Shown: in pieces, positions 38,263 through 51,125 of the stretch
Position numbering within the stretch: the first letter of the stretch is position 1
Layout: each line of letters starts with the position of its first letter
Assembly: GCA_963678705.1 (NCBI GenBank)
Contig: OY783209.1
Span: 3,658,001-3,722,000 of the forward strand
Length of the DNA: 64,000 nucleotides
Origin: Panorpa germanica
Taxonomy: Eukaryota > Arthropoda > Insecta > Mecoptera > Panorpidae
Direction: 5' to 3'
Notes under the pieces: model-generated
Database searches by the model: none
What the model was told of the DNA's origin: nothing
What the model saw: the letters and a program-made list of their open reading frames with translations, nothing else
Translations under genes and position numbers: made by a program

Positions 38263-39369
38263 TCTGAGATTGAACTATTATTTAAGCGCATGGATTTTTT
38301 TTTTATAAAATAATTTTCTTTGTGTAGTTTCTTTCTGTAATAATAATAACATTTAAATTTTATGTTTCTCATCGTTTTACCTTGAAGAATTATAATGAAA
38401 TAGACTATATTATTTCTGTTATATATAATAGATAGCTTGGACAAGTTAGAAAATAACCAAATCAAAAATCATCTAGTGTGACTGGAATGGCAATCGATGA
38501 TCTTAATTTTAGCAAGATGGTAGTTTCTTAACGTAAGATTTAATAACAGTCACAAAATATGCGCTTGTAGAAAAGCTCTTTCTTAATCCTTCTAAGGATT
38601 ATATATGTAAAGATGCTGATCTTTATAAAGCAGTTCCTTAAATAATCATTAGCCCGCCGTCAGTATGGTATGGTCAAGATGACCCGGCTATTGAACAGTA
38701 TCTCATCTCTACCGTTTCAAGGAAATTTAAGGATTCATCTGTGTAATTTCTAAATTGTTATATTTTGGTGAGAAACAATAAAAAAGCGAGTCTTATTAGG
38801 AACTTGTTATGTATTTATGAAAAGACTATAAAATCTAATACGCGCGTTTGAAAATATCACGGGTCATTATGACCCAACCTGACTGATGTTGGGTTAAATT
38901 GATACCTTTCTTTCAGGTTGCCTCTTTCGCTGTAAAAAGCAATTCCTTCCTACATTTTCTTCCTTTTCCTCTAAACGTTGCCCAAATTCCTTATTTAACC
39001 TCTCTTCTCTCACGATTTGTGTTTAGCGTGTATTTAACAGTTACTATAACTGACAATAAAGGCCCTAATAAACGACTGTTAATCAATAATAAATAAAATT
39101 TGTATTTGGATAAAAAAAACGTGCAATGGAAATATTATAGGACATGTTTGTTATACAATATTTATTTATTATTTTTTGTTTTTCACATTTTTTATTATTG
39201 GTGTAGCCATTTTGTCGTAACGGGGTCGTGGACAAATGACTTTATTTATTTTGATTGAACGTTTTCCCAGTGCTGCCTCATGACATTCATTGCAGACAAT
39301 CATAAACAGGCCACCCCATTTTTTTCTTTCCTCAAATGTATTTTTTCACCAAGACGTTTTATAAATCGT

Positions 39370-39371
<2 letters not shown>
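38263..39371. other. Intergenic, no gene supported
   Basis: No domain-bearing frame, RNA gene or repeat copy was recognised. Confidence 0.5.

Positions 39372-39440
<69 letters not shown>
39372..39440. repeat. Long AT microsatellite
   Basis: About 34 uninterrupted TA units. It creates tyrosine-isoleucine repeats in the overlapping open frames at 39336-39611 and 39359-39718, which are therefore artefacts. Confidence 0.95.
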
Positions 39441-39443
<3 letters not shown>

Positions 39444-40904
39444 TGTTCGAATGTAGTAAAAATGTGCGTTTGTAGGACAGAAGTAATAAACCTTTTCGAA
39501 CCTTTAAATAGATTAGCTCCCCTTACCGGATCATCACTACATTTTCTGGGTTTGGTTGTTGGTTTATTTAGTGAACAATTTACTAAATATAAGCATACAT
39601 TTATTAGATAGCGATGCAGTTCGTGTATATTAGAATTGATTGTACAAAATATTGTATTGATTGCCAGCATATTGACTTGAAATTTACCATGAATGTTAAG
39701 AAAATTATATGGAAGCAAGTAAAGTCACTGGAAAATTATTTTATCAATACAATAAGTTTATTGCAACTCTAGACATGGTTTAAAAAAGATATGTCCAGAA
39801 GATTTATACCCACTATTTGTCGATTAAGATCTGGATATTGCAAAAACTACGTGTTCAAACCAAGCAGACTAAGAAACAACAACAAAGGTGTTCATGGGAA
39901 TGTGTTTTGTTTACTAAAACAGTTTTTAAAGACAAAAATGTTTTAAGAACTGTCTCTTTGGTATAAACATTGGTGTTTTTGATCAGAAAAACAAGTTTTT
40001 GTTCGTGTTTTATTGAACTGTCTCTGATGTGAAACCGGCATAACATCAACATTGCAAGAGAACCACCAACAAACGGTTGTTAACCCCTGTTACACAGCTG
40101 TCCATATATCTACAAAGTTTCAGTACGAATTACATTACATTTTCAAATATCTACAATACAGAAACGTGTGGGTTCCTTCTGGTTTATTTTCAGTATTTGT
40201 TTTACATAATATTGCGTAGTATATTTCTTTCACATTTCTTGTTCTATGGGTTAACGTCCCGTTCCTGTAGGGTACGCGTCCTACCATGCACGGGTTGTTT
40301 GGTATATTCCAGCTCCTGTCCACTGTCCTGGACAGCCACAAGCCTGGAACCTGGAGGATCAAGTTCCACGCTATGAGATATATATGGTAGAGATAAACTG
40401 CTGTATATGCCGCTACACGGATCTGTTTAAGGGGTAATATAAAGTGCATTTAAGTTTATGATAGTGCCACCAACCAACATATTTACTAATATTATTTGCA
40501 GTTTTCAATTAAAATGTTCATCCTACTGTGGGATTACTTCGCAAATATAAATATAGTAAAGTAAAGCTTCATGTCATATAAAAAAATCATTAGAAATGTT
40601 ATTACTTTTATTTGTACACTACTGTAGACAGGACTGCATTTAGATTGGTAGAGTCTCGTAGACTAAAAAAATTGGATGATGCTTTTTACAACTAGAGTTC
40701 CCAATAGAGGGTGGCACAGCGTTGCAAGATTATTTCTAAATAAATACAGATAATACATCTAATTGTTCAATATATGGAGAGAGTCATTTAGATTTAGTTT
40801 TAAAATTAACAAATGCAGAGTGAAAATATTTTATCACTCTTGTCCATGGCGTCAAAACTTACAGACAATAATATATTTTCACTTTCTATGTGAAATAAAG
40901 TTAT

Positions 40905-41122
40905 TATAGTCCAAATCACGATAGTTCGGCGGTGACTTATGCTTAAAAGAGGTTATAAGAGCGGTATAAATCTATAATACGATAACGAATTTTATCTTAT
41001 TCGTTTCTATATACATTATAGAAAAATAAGTGAGTCAGTGCTTTTTAATTATACCAGCAGTTTATACCCCACAACTTGTTTTAAGTATGAGACGCCGCCG
41101 AACTCTCGTAATTTCAACTATA
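40905..41122. mobile_element. MITE-like element family D, copy 3
   Basis: About 218 bp. The left end is TATAGTCCAAATCACGATAG; the right end is GAACTCTCGTAATTTCAACT followed by ATA. It is the reverse of the 30470-30681 copy, sharing GGTTATAAGAGCGGTATAAA and AATTTTATCTTATTCGTTTC. TA borders both ends. Confidence 0.85.
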
Positions 41123-42496
41123 TTCATCATTATAATTAATTTTTAATGAGGGTTTGTTATTTTCAAATGTGAATTAGATTTCCATTAAAAGTCAAATTAT
41201 GACAAAAAGTTTAATTATCTGTAATTTGCATAATAACTGTAAAACTGTTGCAAAATAACCACAAATATTGCAGAGATATTAAGCGGACTCCAGATAATGA
41301 TCCAGATCAAATATTGGAAGATTGACATGGTAAGTTTCCTGCTACACGGTGGAACGAATGTTTGATCCGAATGATTTATTTATTTTATTAATTTGTTGAT
41401 ATTATTGACACTGACACTGTTTAACAAAAACTTTCAAGTAAATAAAGAAACTTTTAAGTATAAAACCTTCCTTTGTTGAACGATAATAGTCCGAACTTCT
41501 TCCAACATGAACGTTGGACACATTCAGTCCTAACATCGACCATACGATGCGTCCAATTATCAAGCGTCAAATATTAGCTTAACCACACGAATATATCCAC
41601 ATATATTCCCTGTATATTCGTATATGTTCCATAATATGAAAATAATATACATATACATGAAATGAATAAACATGACAGTATATACTATGTACATGAACTA
41701 ATGTTTACATATGTACATACATATGACATACAGTGTAGATTTTACATCACAACAGAATATACATATCCTATGTATTATTTATTTATTGAAATTTGAACAG
41801 GACAACGTCTGTCGGGTCAACTACTTTTTGAATAATACTTAATGGGTGTATTTCAAATAATTGGTCAACAATGTTGGGATACATATCATATTTATAACGT
41901 TTAACAGATGACTTAATATTTCATAATTAATAAAGTAAAGTACAGATAGTCTTCGACTTACGACCTACAACTAATTCAGGAAAATATTTTCAATATATAA
42001 TAATTACTTCCCAGTATAATTTTGAATACGAATCCCGGGAAAACCCGGTCACTTTCGTTAGTACTCTAAAAAGCAACTATGTAAATTATTTCATTTATTT
42101 AATAAAACAGGTTTATCAAAGCATTGTTGCGGCAGGACATTTACGAGCAGTAAATGCCTTAAGTTCCAGCTTCCTCTTGTTAAGTAAAGGAAATGTTGCA
42201 AATAGACGGACCGGGCTGAGGAACACGAATTCCTGGTGCTTACATGCGAACAATTCATTATCAAGATGTAGATTAAAAATGTAAAAATTCTTTTAATATA
42301 TTATTATACATGAACAGTTTATTTTGAAAGTGAACTAAGTCCATTTCCTATGGAAAATTTCAGGTGTGATTAAAGTAAAATATATCTTCATACTGTTATA
42401 TTGTAGATCAAGAACTGTCATTTTAATAGTCTTTCAATGAGAGATCTTATTTTATATCAACAAAAACACGAAATATTTTTGTGAAAAGTGGTGATA
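41123..42496. other. Intergenic, no gene supported
   Basis: A+T-rich, with an ATACATATG-rich section at about 41575-41765. No gene recognised. Confidence 0.5.
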
Positions 42497-42965
42497 TTTT
42501 TACCTGAAAATGTGTAAAAATGTGTACGAGAGAGAAAGGTATATGTTCCTATTTGTTCGACATGCGTCGAAAGTGACAGTTGTCAAGTCAGAGCTGTCTA
42601 GATATAATACGTGACAGTTATTAAATATGACATTATATTGATGTAGAATAATGTAGATATGTATAAATATGAATAAACTATATATAATTATAACTAAAAA
42701 CGTGAGTTCTGTCCACTCCAAATATCAACTGTATTGGCCGTTATCCCTACAGCGTTCATGAGTATATGTTTTCACTGAACGGTCACTGTTTTACCGACAG
42801 ACGAGCTTTGTACCAACCAAAAAAATGTAATTTCTTTACATATTTAATATTTATTATATCTAGACAGCTGTCAATTTCGACGCATGCGCAGAGAGAACAA
42901 ATAAGAACATATACCTTTCTCTCTCGCACACATTTTGGACACACTTTTAATCTATACGAAACATA
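42497..42965. mobile_element. Fold-back DNA element with roughly 100-bp arms
   Basis: Left arm (about 42497-42605) contains GTACGAGAGAGAAAGGTATA, TGTTCCTATTTGTTC and ATGCGTCGAAAGTGACAG. The right arm (about 42860-42965) is its inverted copy, with GACAGCTGTCAATTTCGACG and ATATACCTTTCTCTCTCG. A roughly 250-bp spacer carries no transposase. The opposing short frames at 42500-42721 and 42766-42986 are artefacts of this palindrome. Confidence 0.7.
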
Positions 42966-44562
42966 GGCTATTCTCTTTGTGCGCATTAATCTATAAGTTG
43001 TGTTGCCTAAAGTTAATTAATAAGCATTCGTTTACTTTTTTATGCGGTACACCAATTCTGCTAAGTTATTATTCGAATTTCTTGGGCTCTTACATATCTT
43101 TATCAATCAATTAAAATCGATGTGTGTAACTGTGTTTACAAAGTGTTCAGTACTCCGAACACACCACATATATTTGCATATGAACTTCATCAATACGTAT
43201 TAAATTTTTTTTAAATCTATGAACATTCTCATATATAAAAATTATCATTTAGTTGATATTGCCCGCTTTCAAAATGAACTGGTCATATATGTATACAGTG
43301 CGTAAGAATAATATATACTCTCTATACAAAATTATGGGTAACTATTATATCACAAACGACCAGTCTGTAATGACCGCTTCGTTCCCTTCCGTCCGGGCTG
43401 TAAACCTTCGAATATCGCCTCTAAGCATGCACATTACAGTTTAAACTTTATTTGCAAAAAAACTCATGTAACAAAATACCCAGAATACATGTCTACGTCA
43501 CGAAGCGAAGCGTAGAAGCGTAGCATAGAGCTACGCGATGGTATGACATCATGTCAATATAAGATAAACAAAGATATTGCAAAATCCTTCAATCTTAGCA
43601 AGTAAGATATACAGCACAAAGGATCATAGAGATTCTGGACCGGAATAATATCACGTCACTAGGAAAGGACGAAGGACGAAAGACGATGAAAGTTATATTG
43701 TATAGGATGTGTGGAATGAGGTATAATGGAAGAAATTGGGTGGTGGGATGATAACAGAGTCGGGTTAAAAACTTGGAATCAGTTTCATAATTCTCAAAAC
43801 TTATTAAATCTCAAAATAGATTTATTTTCTTTTGCGAGTGCGTCAAACCATAACGAAACTAATTTCATTAAACTAATATTTTATCAGATACAGGGAGCAC
43901 ATTTCTTAGAACAATTATTTGTGTTAGTGCAAGCTGCTATCTTATTACAATTCATTGCAAAAGTAATTAATTGTTGAGGCGGTAATTGTTACCTCATTAT
44001 TCTTCAACCTCTTTTATATTGCAGCAAGCAGCTTTTAAAAAGGGAGCTTATTTTGATATGTTATCTAAGTTCGGCTCTGGGAGGAAAAGTAGCAAAAGTT
44101 CAAGAACGACACCCGGCTTTGACATGACATGTCCGATATTGGCAGCCGGTAAATTTCACGACTGTAAATGCAGGGAAATGACGGCCACTATCTGAGTTAT
44201 AAAAAAGAACGTATAGTTCGCCAGATGATCCGAAATCCTGAGCATAAAACTTAATGCAAGGAATAGAGTAGAGGAAACAGGGAGGCGCTACGACTCGGCT
44301 GGGATGGTGGATCTCTTGTGTCGTGTGGAATAGGTCATCACGGTGAAATGTGTGTAGCATTAAATGAATATAACTTTAAAATGTATTCTGGGATTTGTAT
44401 AGTCAAACAAAATACAAAACTGGAATCGATATAATCGATGAGATCGTTGAGGCAGTGATATTGCTCACAGTGACTCCACTTGTTGTTTTACTGAGTTGAC
44501 AACAAAAGTAAATGATAGTAATTAAGGGTAGGTAAGGTCAAAACGATGAAAAAGGAGCATAT
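42966..44562. other. Intergenic, no gene supported
   Basis: Short frames at 43726-43977 (+), 43986-44195 (+) and 44100-44360 (-) overlap each other or lack domains. A CGTAGC cluster lies at 43491-43545. Confidence 0.45.
43491..43545. repeat. CGTAGC-motif cluster
   Basis: GAAGCGAAGCGTAGAAGCGT followed by AGCATAGAGCTACGCGATGG. Composition and motif match 4310-4392 and 38040-38262. Confidence 0.4.
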
Positions 44563-45172
44563 TTTCGATACTGCTTTTTGACGACACAATTAATATATAA
44601 TTATTTCTGTAATTACTACATGATAAAATGATATTTGAAAAATACTTTCTGAAATTTTCATAAATAAATATCAAGAAATGAGACATTGACAGCGAATATC
44701 CGCAGATGTCTACTTTGTTGTTCTCTATGCGCAGATTTTCTGAAATCGAAAAACCAAAGTGATTTCATTAGCTGATAAGTTTCTGCACGTAACGCTGTCG
44801 AGTTTTTCTTTTTTTATTGATTTTTCAATTTTTTACGGCACAAAAAAGTCAAAATACCGATTTTTCATGAAAAAAATCAGAAACTTTGTTATTTTAAAAT
44901 ATGTTAAAATTAAAAAATTAAAAAAAACTCAACAGAGTTACCTCGGCATTTATGTAAAGAAAATGTGTGCAAAATTTCAAAAGAATCGGTCCAGTAGATT
45001 TTGAGCTAGAGAGAGCACCGACTCTGAAAAAGCTATGTGTGAGAAACCGCATTTAAAAGTTACACGCTAATAAAACTCTATATCTCCGACAGTTTTACTC
45101 CAATCGATTTCAAATTTTTACACAATAAACTTAATATATTGTATAATAATATAAAGAAATAAAAAAAAAAGT
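44563..45172 (-). repeat. Interspersed repeat family A, copy 4
   Basis: Collinear with 172-830 on the minus strand, nearly full length. The central inverted repeat is present (CGTAACGCTGTCGAG near 44788 and CTCAACAGAGTTACC near 44929). Plus-strand frame 44759-45004 lies entirely within it and is not a gene. Confidence 0.8.
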
Positions 45173-45734
45173 TGAAGTTCTATTTTATTCAGTATAAATT
45201 TATCTTGATCTAAAACATTCTAAATACTTGTACATAATGCGAAAAGAAAGTAAAACAGTAAGAAATGTGTAAGACGTACTTACGAGTACATAACTAAGAT
45301 ATACGTTGTGTTCTAATTAATATTGTTGCAAATGTTTCGAGATCTTCACAGAGTGAAACATAACGCAGACTTTTTTCTTTTTTTTATTATATTCAACAAA
45401 ATTATACATCTCATTTCTTTTGTCTTATACATTCTCTTTTAAATTATCATAAGTCAACTGTCTCGCCGTGCTGGAACAAAAGTTGGATTCATTTCTAAGT
45501 CAAGGGATGGGTCAGGGTGGTTGGTATGGGGGAAGAGGGTTTGGTGAGGGTTTTGTTGACTTCTATATTGCTACTTACATCAGTGTACGCAACGAGGCAA
45601 CACATATATGAATAAAAATTCACATTGTCTTAACAAGACTACTTTCGGAGTCATTACTATTCGGTAGTGTGTGGTAACTGTGAGTCACAGTATAAATTTT
45701 GCTACTACCACCAAGATCTGTACCGATGGCGGCT

Positions 45735-45891
45735 CCAGGCAGTCTCACGACCAAACCCTTCTGCGCACACCACCGCGACCCTTCTACGCATTGAGGCTTT
45801 ATAATAATTATAACAAAGTTATAAATACTTCACTTGCCCCAACGGCTGAGTATAGGCATAACGCTTCAACGCCATCCATTTTCAGGGCTAT

Positions 45892-45902
<11 letters not shown>
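45735..45902 (+). repeat. Interspersed repeat family E, copy 2
   Basis: Shares CAGTCTCACGACC, AAAGTTATAAATACTTCACT, TGCCCCAACGGCT and GCCATCCATTTTCAGG with 30817-30960. About 35 bp longer in its left part. Confidence 0.6.
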
Positions 45903-45929
<27 letters not shown>

Positions 45930-47989
45930 ATTCCGACTTCCATGGCCACCGTCCATGGCCATATTAAAAATAGAAACTGAATTGTTAGTTGGAACGTTTT
46001 GTGAGTTCATCGCAAAAGACTTCATTGTACTCATTAAACGCATCGCATAGTCCAATCGCATTTAGATATTTTTTGTAGATCACTGGATGTACTATTCACA
46101 AGTCAAAATTTATTTAATATCATTAGGTTGATAGCGTGAAATTCTCATAGTTAATTATAAAAAAAAGAATATATTTTTTTGCTCGCTAAAGACTTGTCTA
46201 AACCTGTTCAAATTTGAACAAGTCTAGTAAATGTTACATGGCGAAGTGGTTACCAATATTCAATACACTTTTATTTCGATAATATTTATTTATAGTTCTC
46301 ATTTTAGATAGAAATATTTATATATGAATAATACATAGTTTTTTAGTATACACAGGCTGACATTGAAAAAGTCAGCTAGGGCAATCTCCCACAGCTAGAT
46401 CAAGATCTATCACAGATGGAGAATGACTCAGTGATTAACGAAATGTGTAAAAAGAACATCAGAAAAGATGCGACAGATAAGATGGAATATGAAACATTAA
46501 ATAAATGTCAAAAAGTAAGAAAAATATAAAAATTAGATGAAAAAATATAAATATATGAATTTCGTAGAATATTTTCACGCATAGACGTCGTTTTGTGTAA
46601 TTTTACAGGGGCTTTTAGTTATATGAAGAGAATTGGATTATAAGGTGAATAAAATGAAAATTGTAACAGTGAAGAAAGAAACAACAGCTGATTATAAATG
46701 GTTTTTTTAATTCTTTAGACTTTAGTTTGTATTCAAAATAAATTTTATCAAACACGTAAATGTTACATAAAATATAAATTTTCAACAGTTTTTTAAATAA
46801 AACAAAAAATTAAAAGCATCTTGTTAACCACAGTTACGTCTATTTAAGGTTTATCTAAAATATACAACGTTCCTATTTTGACCTATTTTACTACTCCTTG
46901 AAAAAGTATTTTACGTTTATGTTGATTAATAAAATCTTTAGGAAACTTTTTAGTAAGACCTATTCAACAGTTAAACATTTTAAGACTTTATTTTAAGGTA
47001 AACGTCTCACAACTAGCGCATTAGCTTTGTTGTACATGCTCTTCGAACCGACCTCATTGTATAATTGCAATTGCGCTGTATACGCCTATATTCATAATTA
47101 TTACCCTAATGCAAGTATAATGACAAATGCAGATTACCCTAAACAGGTCTCATTAACCAAATAAATCCAATAGTTATATCTATACGTAGTCAATTTTAGT
47201 CTGACCCACATTAAACCTTGGTATTTCTAAGTACAGTTTAATGTTTACTTAAATCCTTGAAATACTACCTGGAAATATTACCTAATAATAAATCCTTAAC
47301 TTACATCGAATTGTAAAAAGCTTTACTAAACTAAAGAATAATTATAATTATCTTAAAACATACATAATTAAACCTGTTAAATATTCGGCGCCTATGTTTT
47401 ATACTCTGTCTTAAATTAGTTTCTGAAAAGTTTAATAAATTTCTTCGTATTTAATATAACAGCAATAAATTCAAACTCCTAGCCTTGTGACGTATTTGGC
47501 TTGAATAGAAATACAGGATTCAAGGAAAACAGGGGTGATACTTTCCCTTTGACATAATAAATACATTGATCTTAATACTCAATATATAATAAATATTATA
47601 TTTCCGCGGAAAACAGTTCAGTAAACAGAATTAAACTCAGGCTAGGTGGTGGAGGGAGTATACATCACAGATCGGAGTAGGGGTTGAGAATGGGGTTGTT
47701 TTTTGAATGGGAAATCTTATACAAGTTACTAGAATCTTATACATAATAAGCTATTTTCTAGGTTTATGTATGTTGTTGATACACAAGTAAGTTATTCATT
47801 AACATCATCTTCAAGGAACTCAGCAAATAATCATAACTCCCCGTCTCTCATCGTTGGATTATTATTAGTAGAATGAATATTAATTGAATGAACCACATTC
47901 AGAAAATGTAGTTGTATAGTCTAGAACAGGGATGACGAACCTATAACATGTGTACAAAATAAGACGCTGTACTACGTATTATATAATGT
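45903..47989. other. Intergenic, no gene supported
   Basis: A+T-rich sequence without recognised genes, RNAs or repeat copies. Confidence 0.55.
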
Positions 47990-48265
47990 CCTTGCGTACT
48001 CATTTTTTAGGGGTCGATTTATAATTGTTGATTGAAATTGATGGTAATACACTTAAATATATATTGGCGTTTTTATTTTATTAAGTATCTAAATATTAAC
48101 GGAGATATAGCTATTCAAAATTTGAATTGTAGTTCTAGCGCTAAAGATGTCGGCCATATTTATGACGTAACATGTCACGCTATTAAAGAATAGGTTAGTT
48201 ATTTGTTATATGGATAAGAGTTCTGTGTTGAGTATGTTATATCTTTTACGCTCTGTTGTGTAAGA
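47990..48265 (+). repeat. Repeat family B, left-half copy
   Basis: CTTGCGTACTCATTTTTTAG, AATTGTTGATTGAAATTGAT, TAACGGAGATATAGCTATTC, CTAGCGCTAAAGATGTCGGC, ATGACGTAACATGTCACG and TCTTTTACGCTCTGTTGTG follow the family order. The right half is absent. A short related motif (TTTACGTAACATGTCACATG) recurs at about 48312. Confidence 0.75.
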
Positions 48266-48384
48266 GGATAGCATAACAAAATACTGACCTGTACCTTAAT
48301 AGTGCGATATTTTACGTAACATGTCACATGTGTTAAAGTTTATTATTTAAATTAACATTTTTCATAGTGAGCTCTGTGAGCTCC

Positions 48385-48650
48385 AAATATCAAATGTTTC
48401 GAGCCGTGTTTCGTGACTCTATAGAATTTTTAACAATAGTATAACTGGGGATTTTATTGTGTCGTATTTGCATGTATGTATTTAAATACTTTTGAATAGT
48501 ATTTGTGCACATCTCTGCTCATGATGGCACCATCAAAAGCATGCAACGTAATTGCCCTACGACATAGAAACACAGTCGCCCAAAACGTGCTCAAAACCAG
48601 TTTGAAATCAGTTTTCTTTCATTCGTGCCGTGCGCGTTCTCTCACTAACA
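48385..48650 (+). repeat. Repeat family G, uninterrupted copy
   Basis: Matches both sides of 25010-25575 and lacks the 331-bp insert there, so it preserves the pre-insertion arrangement. It carries an extra segment of about 25-30 bp near 48540-48570. A 109-codon plus-strand frame (48503-48832) starts inside it; I see no domain in that frame and treat it as chance. Confidence 0.65.
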
Positions 48651-48832
48651 ACACAGTTGCATTCTCATTCGGTTCGGGCAGATTCGAGGCTAAGGTTTGC
48701 ATTCAGTTGACTCGTGTGCGGAGGGCCTTACTTTGTTGGAGTCGTTGCACTACATACACTACAATGAAAGTAGCTATAACTAATATACCTATGCGTAGAC
48801 TGCGTATGGACATAATGCATGCTTATAACTGA

Positions 48833-49667
48833 TGGAAGTACGACATCTTAAGATTATCATCTATAGTTTTAGGGTCGTAGAGTACATCTAGGTCTCCACC
48901 CTTTCAACATTTAATAATTGAGCACATTCAAAAAGCTGATATTAACTTTCTTATAAAAAATAAAAACAAATATTTAGTTTATATGTAAATCTAAAGTAAT
49001 CAACAATGAACAAGTAAGCATAAAAGTTTCAAACACGCCCCATTATTCCAGTTTTCCTTCTCAATTTCTACTTTCCATTTATCGTTAGCCGAACCATCGT
49101 TAATATCAACAATTAAATTAAACAAACAAATAAATTTGATTACAAATAAATTACAATATATTTTTTCTTTAAACTTTTTCATTGGATATTAACGAAACGT
49201 TATGGCGCTGTTTGGTACGGCGGCCAACTTCTTGATTTTTTAACTTAAACAAACGAACATTAAAAAAGTTGAAGTTTGTTACATTTTTAATTACATAAGA
49301 AGTTTTATTTTACTAAGCTTACGTATAATATTTTTATGTGTAAATACTATATGCGATGATGAGCGTCGGAATTTGTCAACAGGATTGTATCTAGTATTAA
49401 TTTGCCATTTTTCATTCATTATAGTGTAATTTGTCAGTAATTAGTGGGCACGGAATTTATTTTAACCCCTCTAGCCAAGGGCGTACTATCTGATTGTAGA
49501 TAGCAGCTAGCCTCATATGAAGTTCTGATAAAATAAGCCTTCAGTCAGCGCTGCATTTAGGATTTTTTCGAGGTATGGCAAAAATCTCACATTACTGCCT
49601 TTTATAATAATTGCCGAAAATAATTTCATTTATTTTACATTCATTGATATTTGTTCCTTTATGATAT
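48833..49667. other. Intergenic, no gene supported
   Basis: No domain-bearing frame or repeat copy was recognised. Confidence 0.5.
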
Positions 49668-50157
49668 AAACATTTTGGAGTCACTTCTCGAGTCGAAATT
49701 TTAGACCTATCCTGATCCTAAAAAGGATTTTTACTCCTCTTTTCATACTAAATAGGGTAAAGTAAACCTCGTCTCATCCTAAACATTATTATATGACCCT
49801 CCTTTGGTCCTAAACGAAATCACGATCCTCGTCTTATATGTAATTCAAACTCTGTAAACCATTTTTAAATCTAAGATGGTCAAAAGGAATGTCTTAATAC
49901 CTGCTATATGTACGTTAAGGATTGAATATGAAATAATGAGTTAGAGAGAGATAGATAGATGCAAATTTACCATCATATTGAAGATGCGTATGATATTTTT
50001 GTCATGAAAGAGTTCGTTTACAGTTAAGTTTCTTTCTGAAGTTTTATATGAAGGCAATAATTGGGAAACACCTCCACCTGTCGGAATACAAATGAAGATA
50101 AAGTTGAAGTTATAAGTTGAAACGTTATAAAACAAGATAGTTCACCCAATTGTTTAC
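49668..50157 (+). mobile_element. Family C element, probably interrupted copy
   Basis: The left piece (near 49671) reads AAACATTTTGGAGTCACTTC. The right piece (from about 49968) contains AAGATGCGTATGATATTTTT, GTCATGAAAGAG, ACCTCCACCTGTCGGAATAC and CAATTGTTTACTG. The roughly 280 bp between them have no match in the other C copies and are probably inserted sequence. Confidence 0.5.
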
Positions 50158-51125
50158 TGAGCCTTAATTTATAACTTTTTTAACAACGTGAGAAACATTA
50201 GGCGGTATTATTAGTACCTTAACTTTGTTTGAAATACTACTGTATAATATTGAATGGAACGTCGGAAAAAAGTTACACAATATGGACCTGAGTCCAATCA
50301 CTGATAACCTACTTTGGGTATAATTTTTCGCTAGGTATTGTGAGACGGTAGTAAGTTATTGTCAGGCATGACACACGTCCTGATAAGGCGGTGGTAAGCA
50401 ATGTTGGCTACAACACTGACAAAGACATTTATTACAGCGAGAAAACATAGTGCTGGTCCAACTCCTAAAGACACAGAATCTGGCGTTAAAGACCACCACT
50501 CTTGGCCACTGTGTCATCTTAATTATGTTTACTGACTGCGGATAGTCGTATATACCTAAATAAAATATAACTAATTTAACTAATAGCAATTAAATTAGAT
50601 TTAAAATTTCACAAATGTCAATATCTATTGGTGAAAATTCCCAACAAGCAAAATGAACTTCTCTTGTATCAAAAACATGTTGTCAAAATGATTGATAAAC
50701 CACCAACCACAAGCCGGACAGATTTATTTTAGATTTATCAAATTTGTAAAGTTGTCAGATTTGCTATAATTTTGCTGATTATGAATTCGTGCTTTCATAA
50801 TTGCTTTTAGAACAACTCTGCATTATCAAACGTATCTAAAATGTCTACTTATGGACAGAAACTAGCGTTTATTGAATAATTACATAATCAGGTTCTGGTT
50901 GTTCTAATTCCACGTGATCAATCAGATATTTATAACAGATATCTGTCTGATGAACTTCTATTTCAAATGTATCTAGAATCTACATTATAGTAAACTTTAT
51001 TTATAGTCCATTCCTTTTAGGAGGTTATTATATCTATGACAATAAGCCACAGCTTTCAAACAGAAGAAAATTTCTATATAACAGAATATAAAAGTCTTTT
51101 TTTCAAAAAATACATTTTTATTATA
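50158..51125. other. Intergenic, no gene supported
   Basis: No gene recognised. The minus-strand frame at 50362-50589 lacks a domain. Confidence 0.5.

Noticed and set aside
39336-39718. Frames of 91 and 119 codons with YIYIYI repeats
   Set aside because: Generated by the long AT microsatellite at 39372-39440.
48503-48832. 109-codon plus-strand frame
   Set aside because: Begins inside family G, the corresponding region at 25450-25600 is not kept open, and no domain is recognised.
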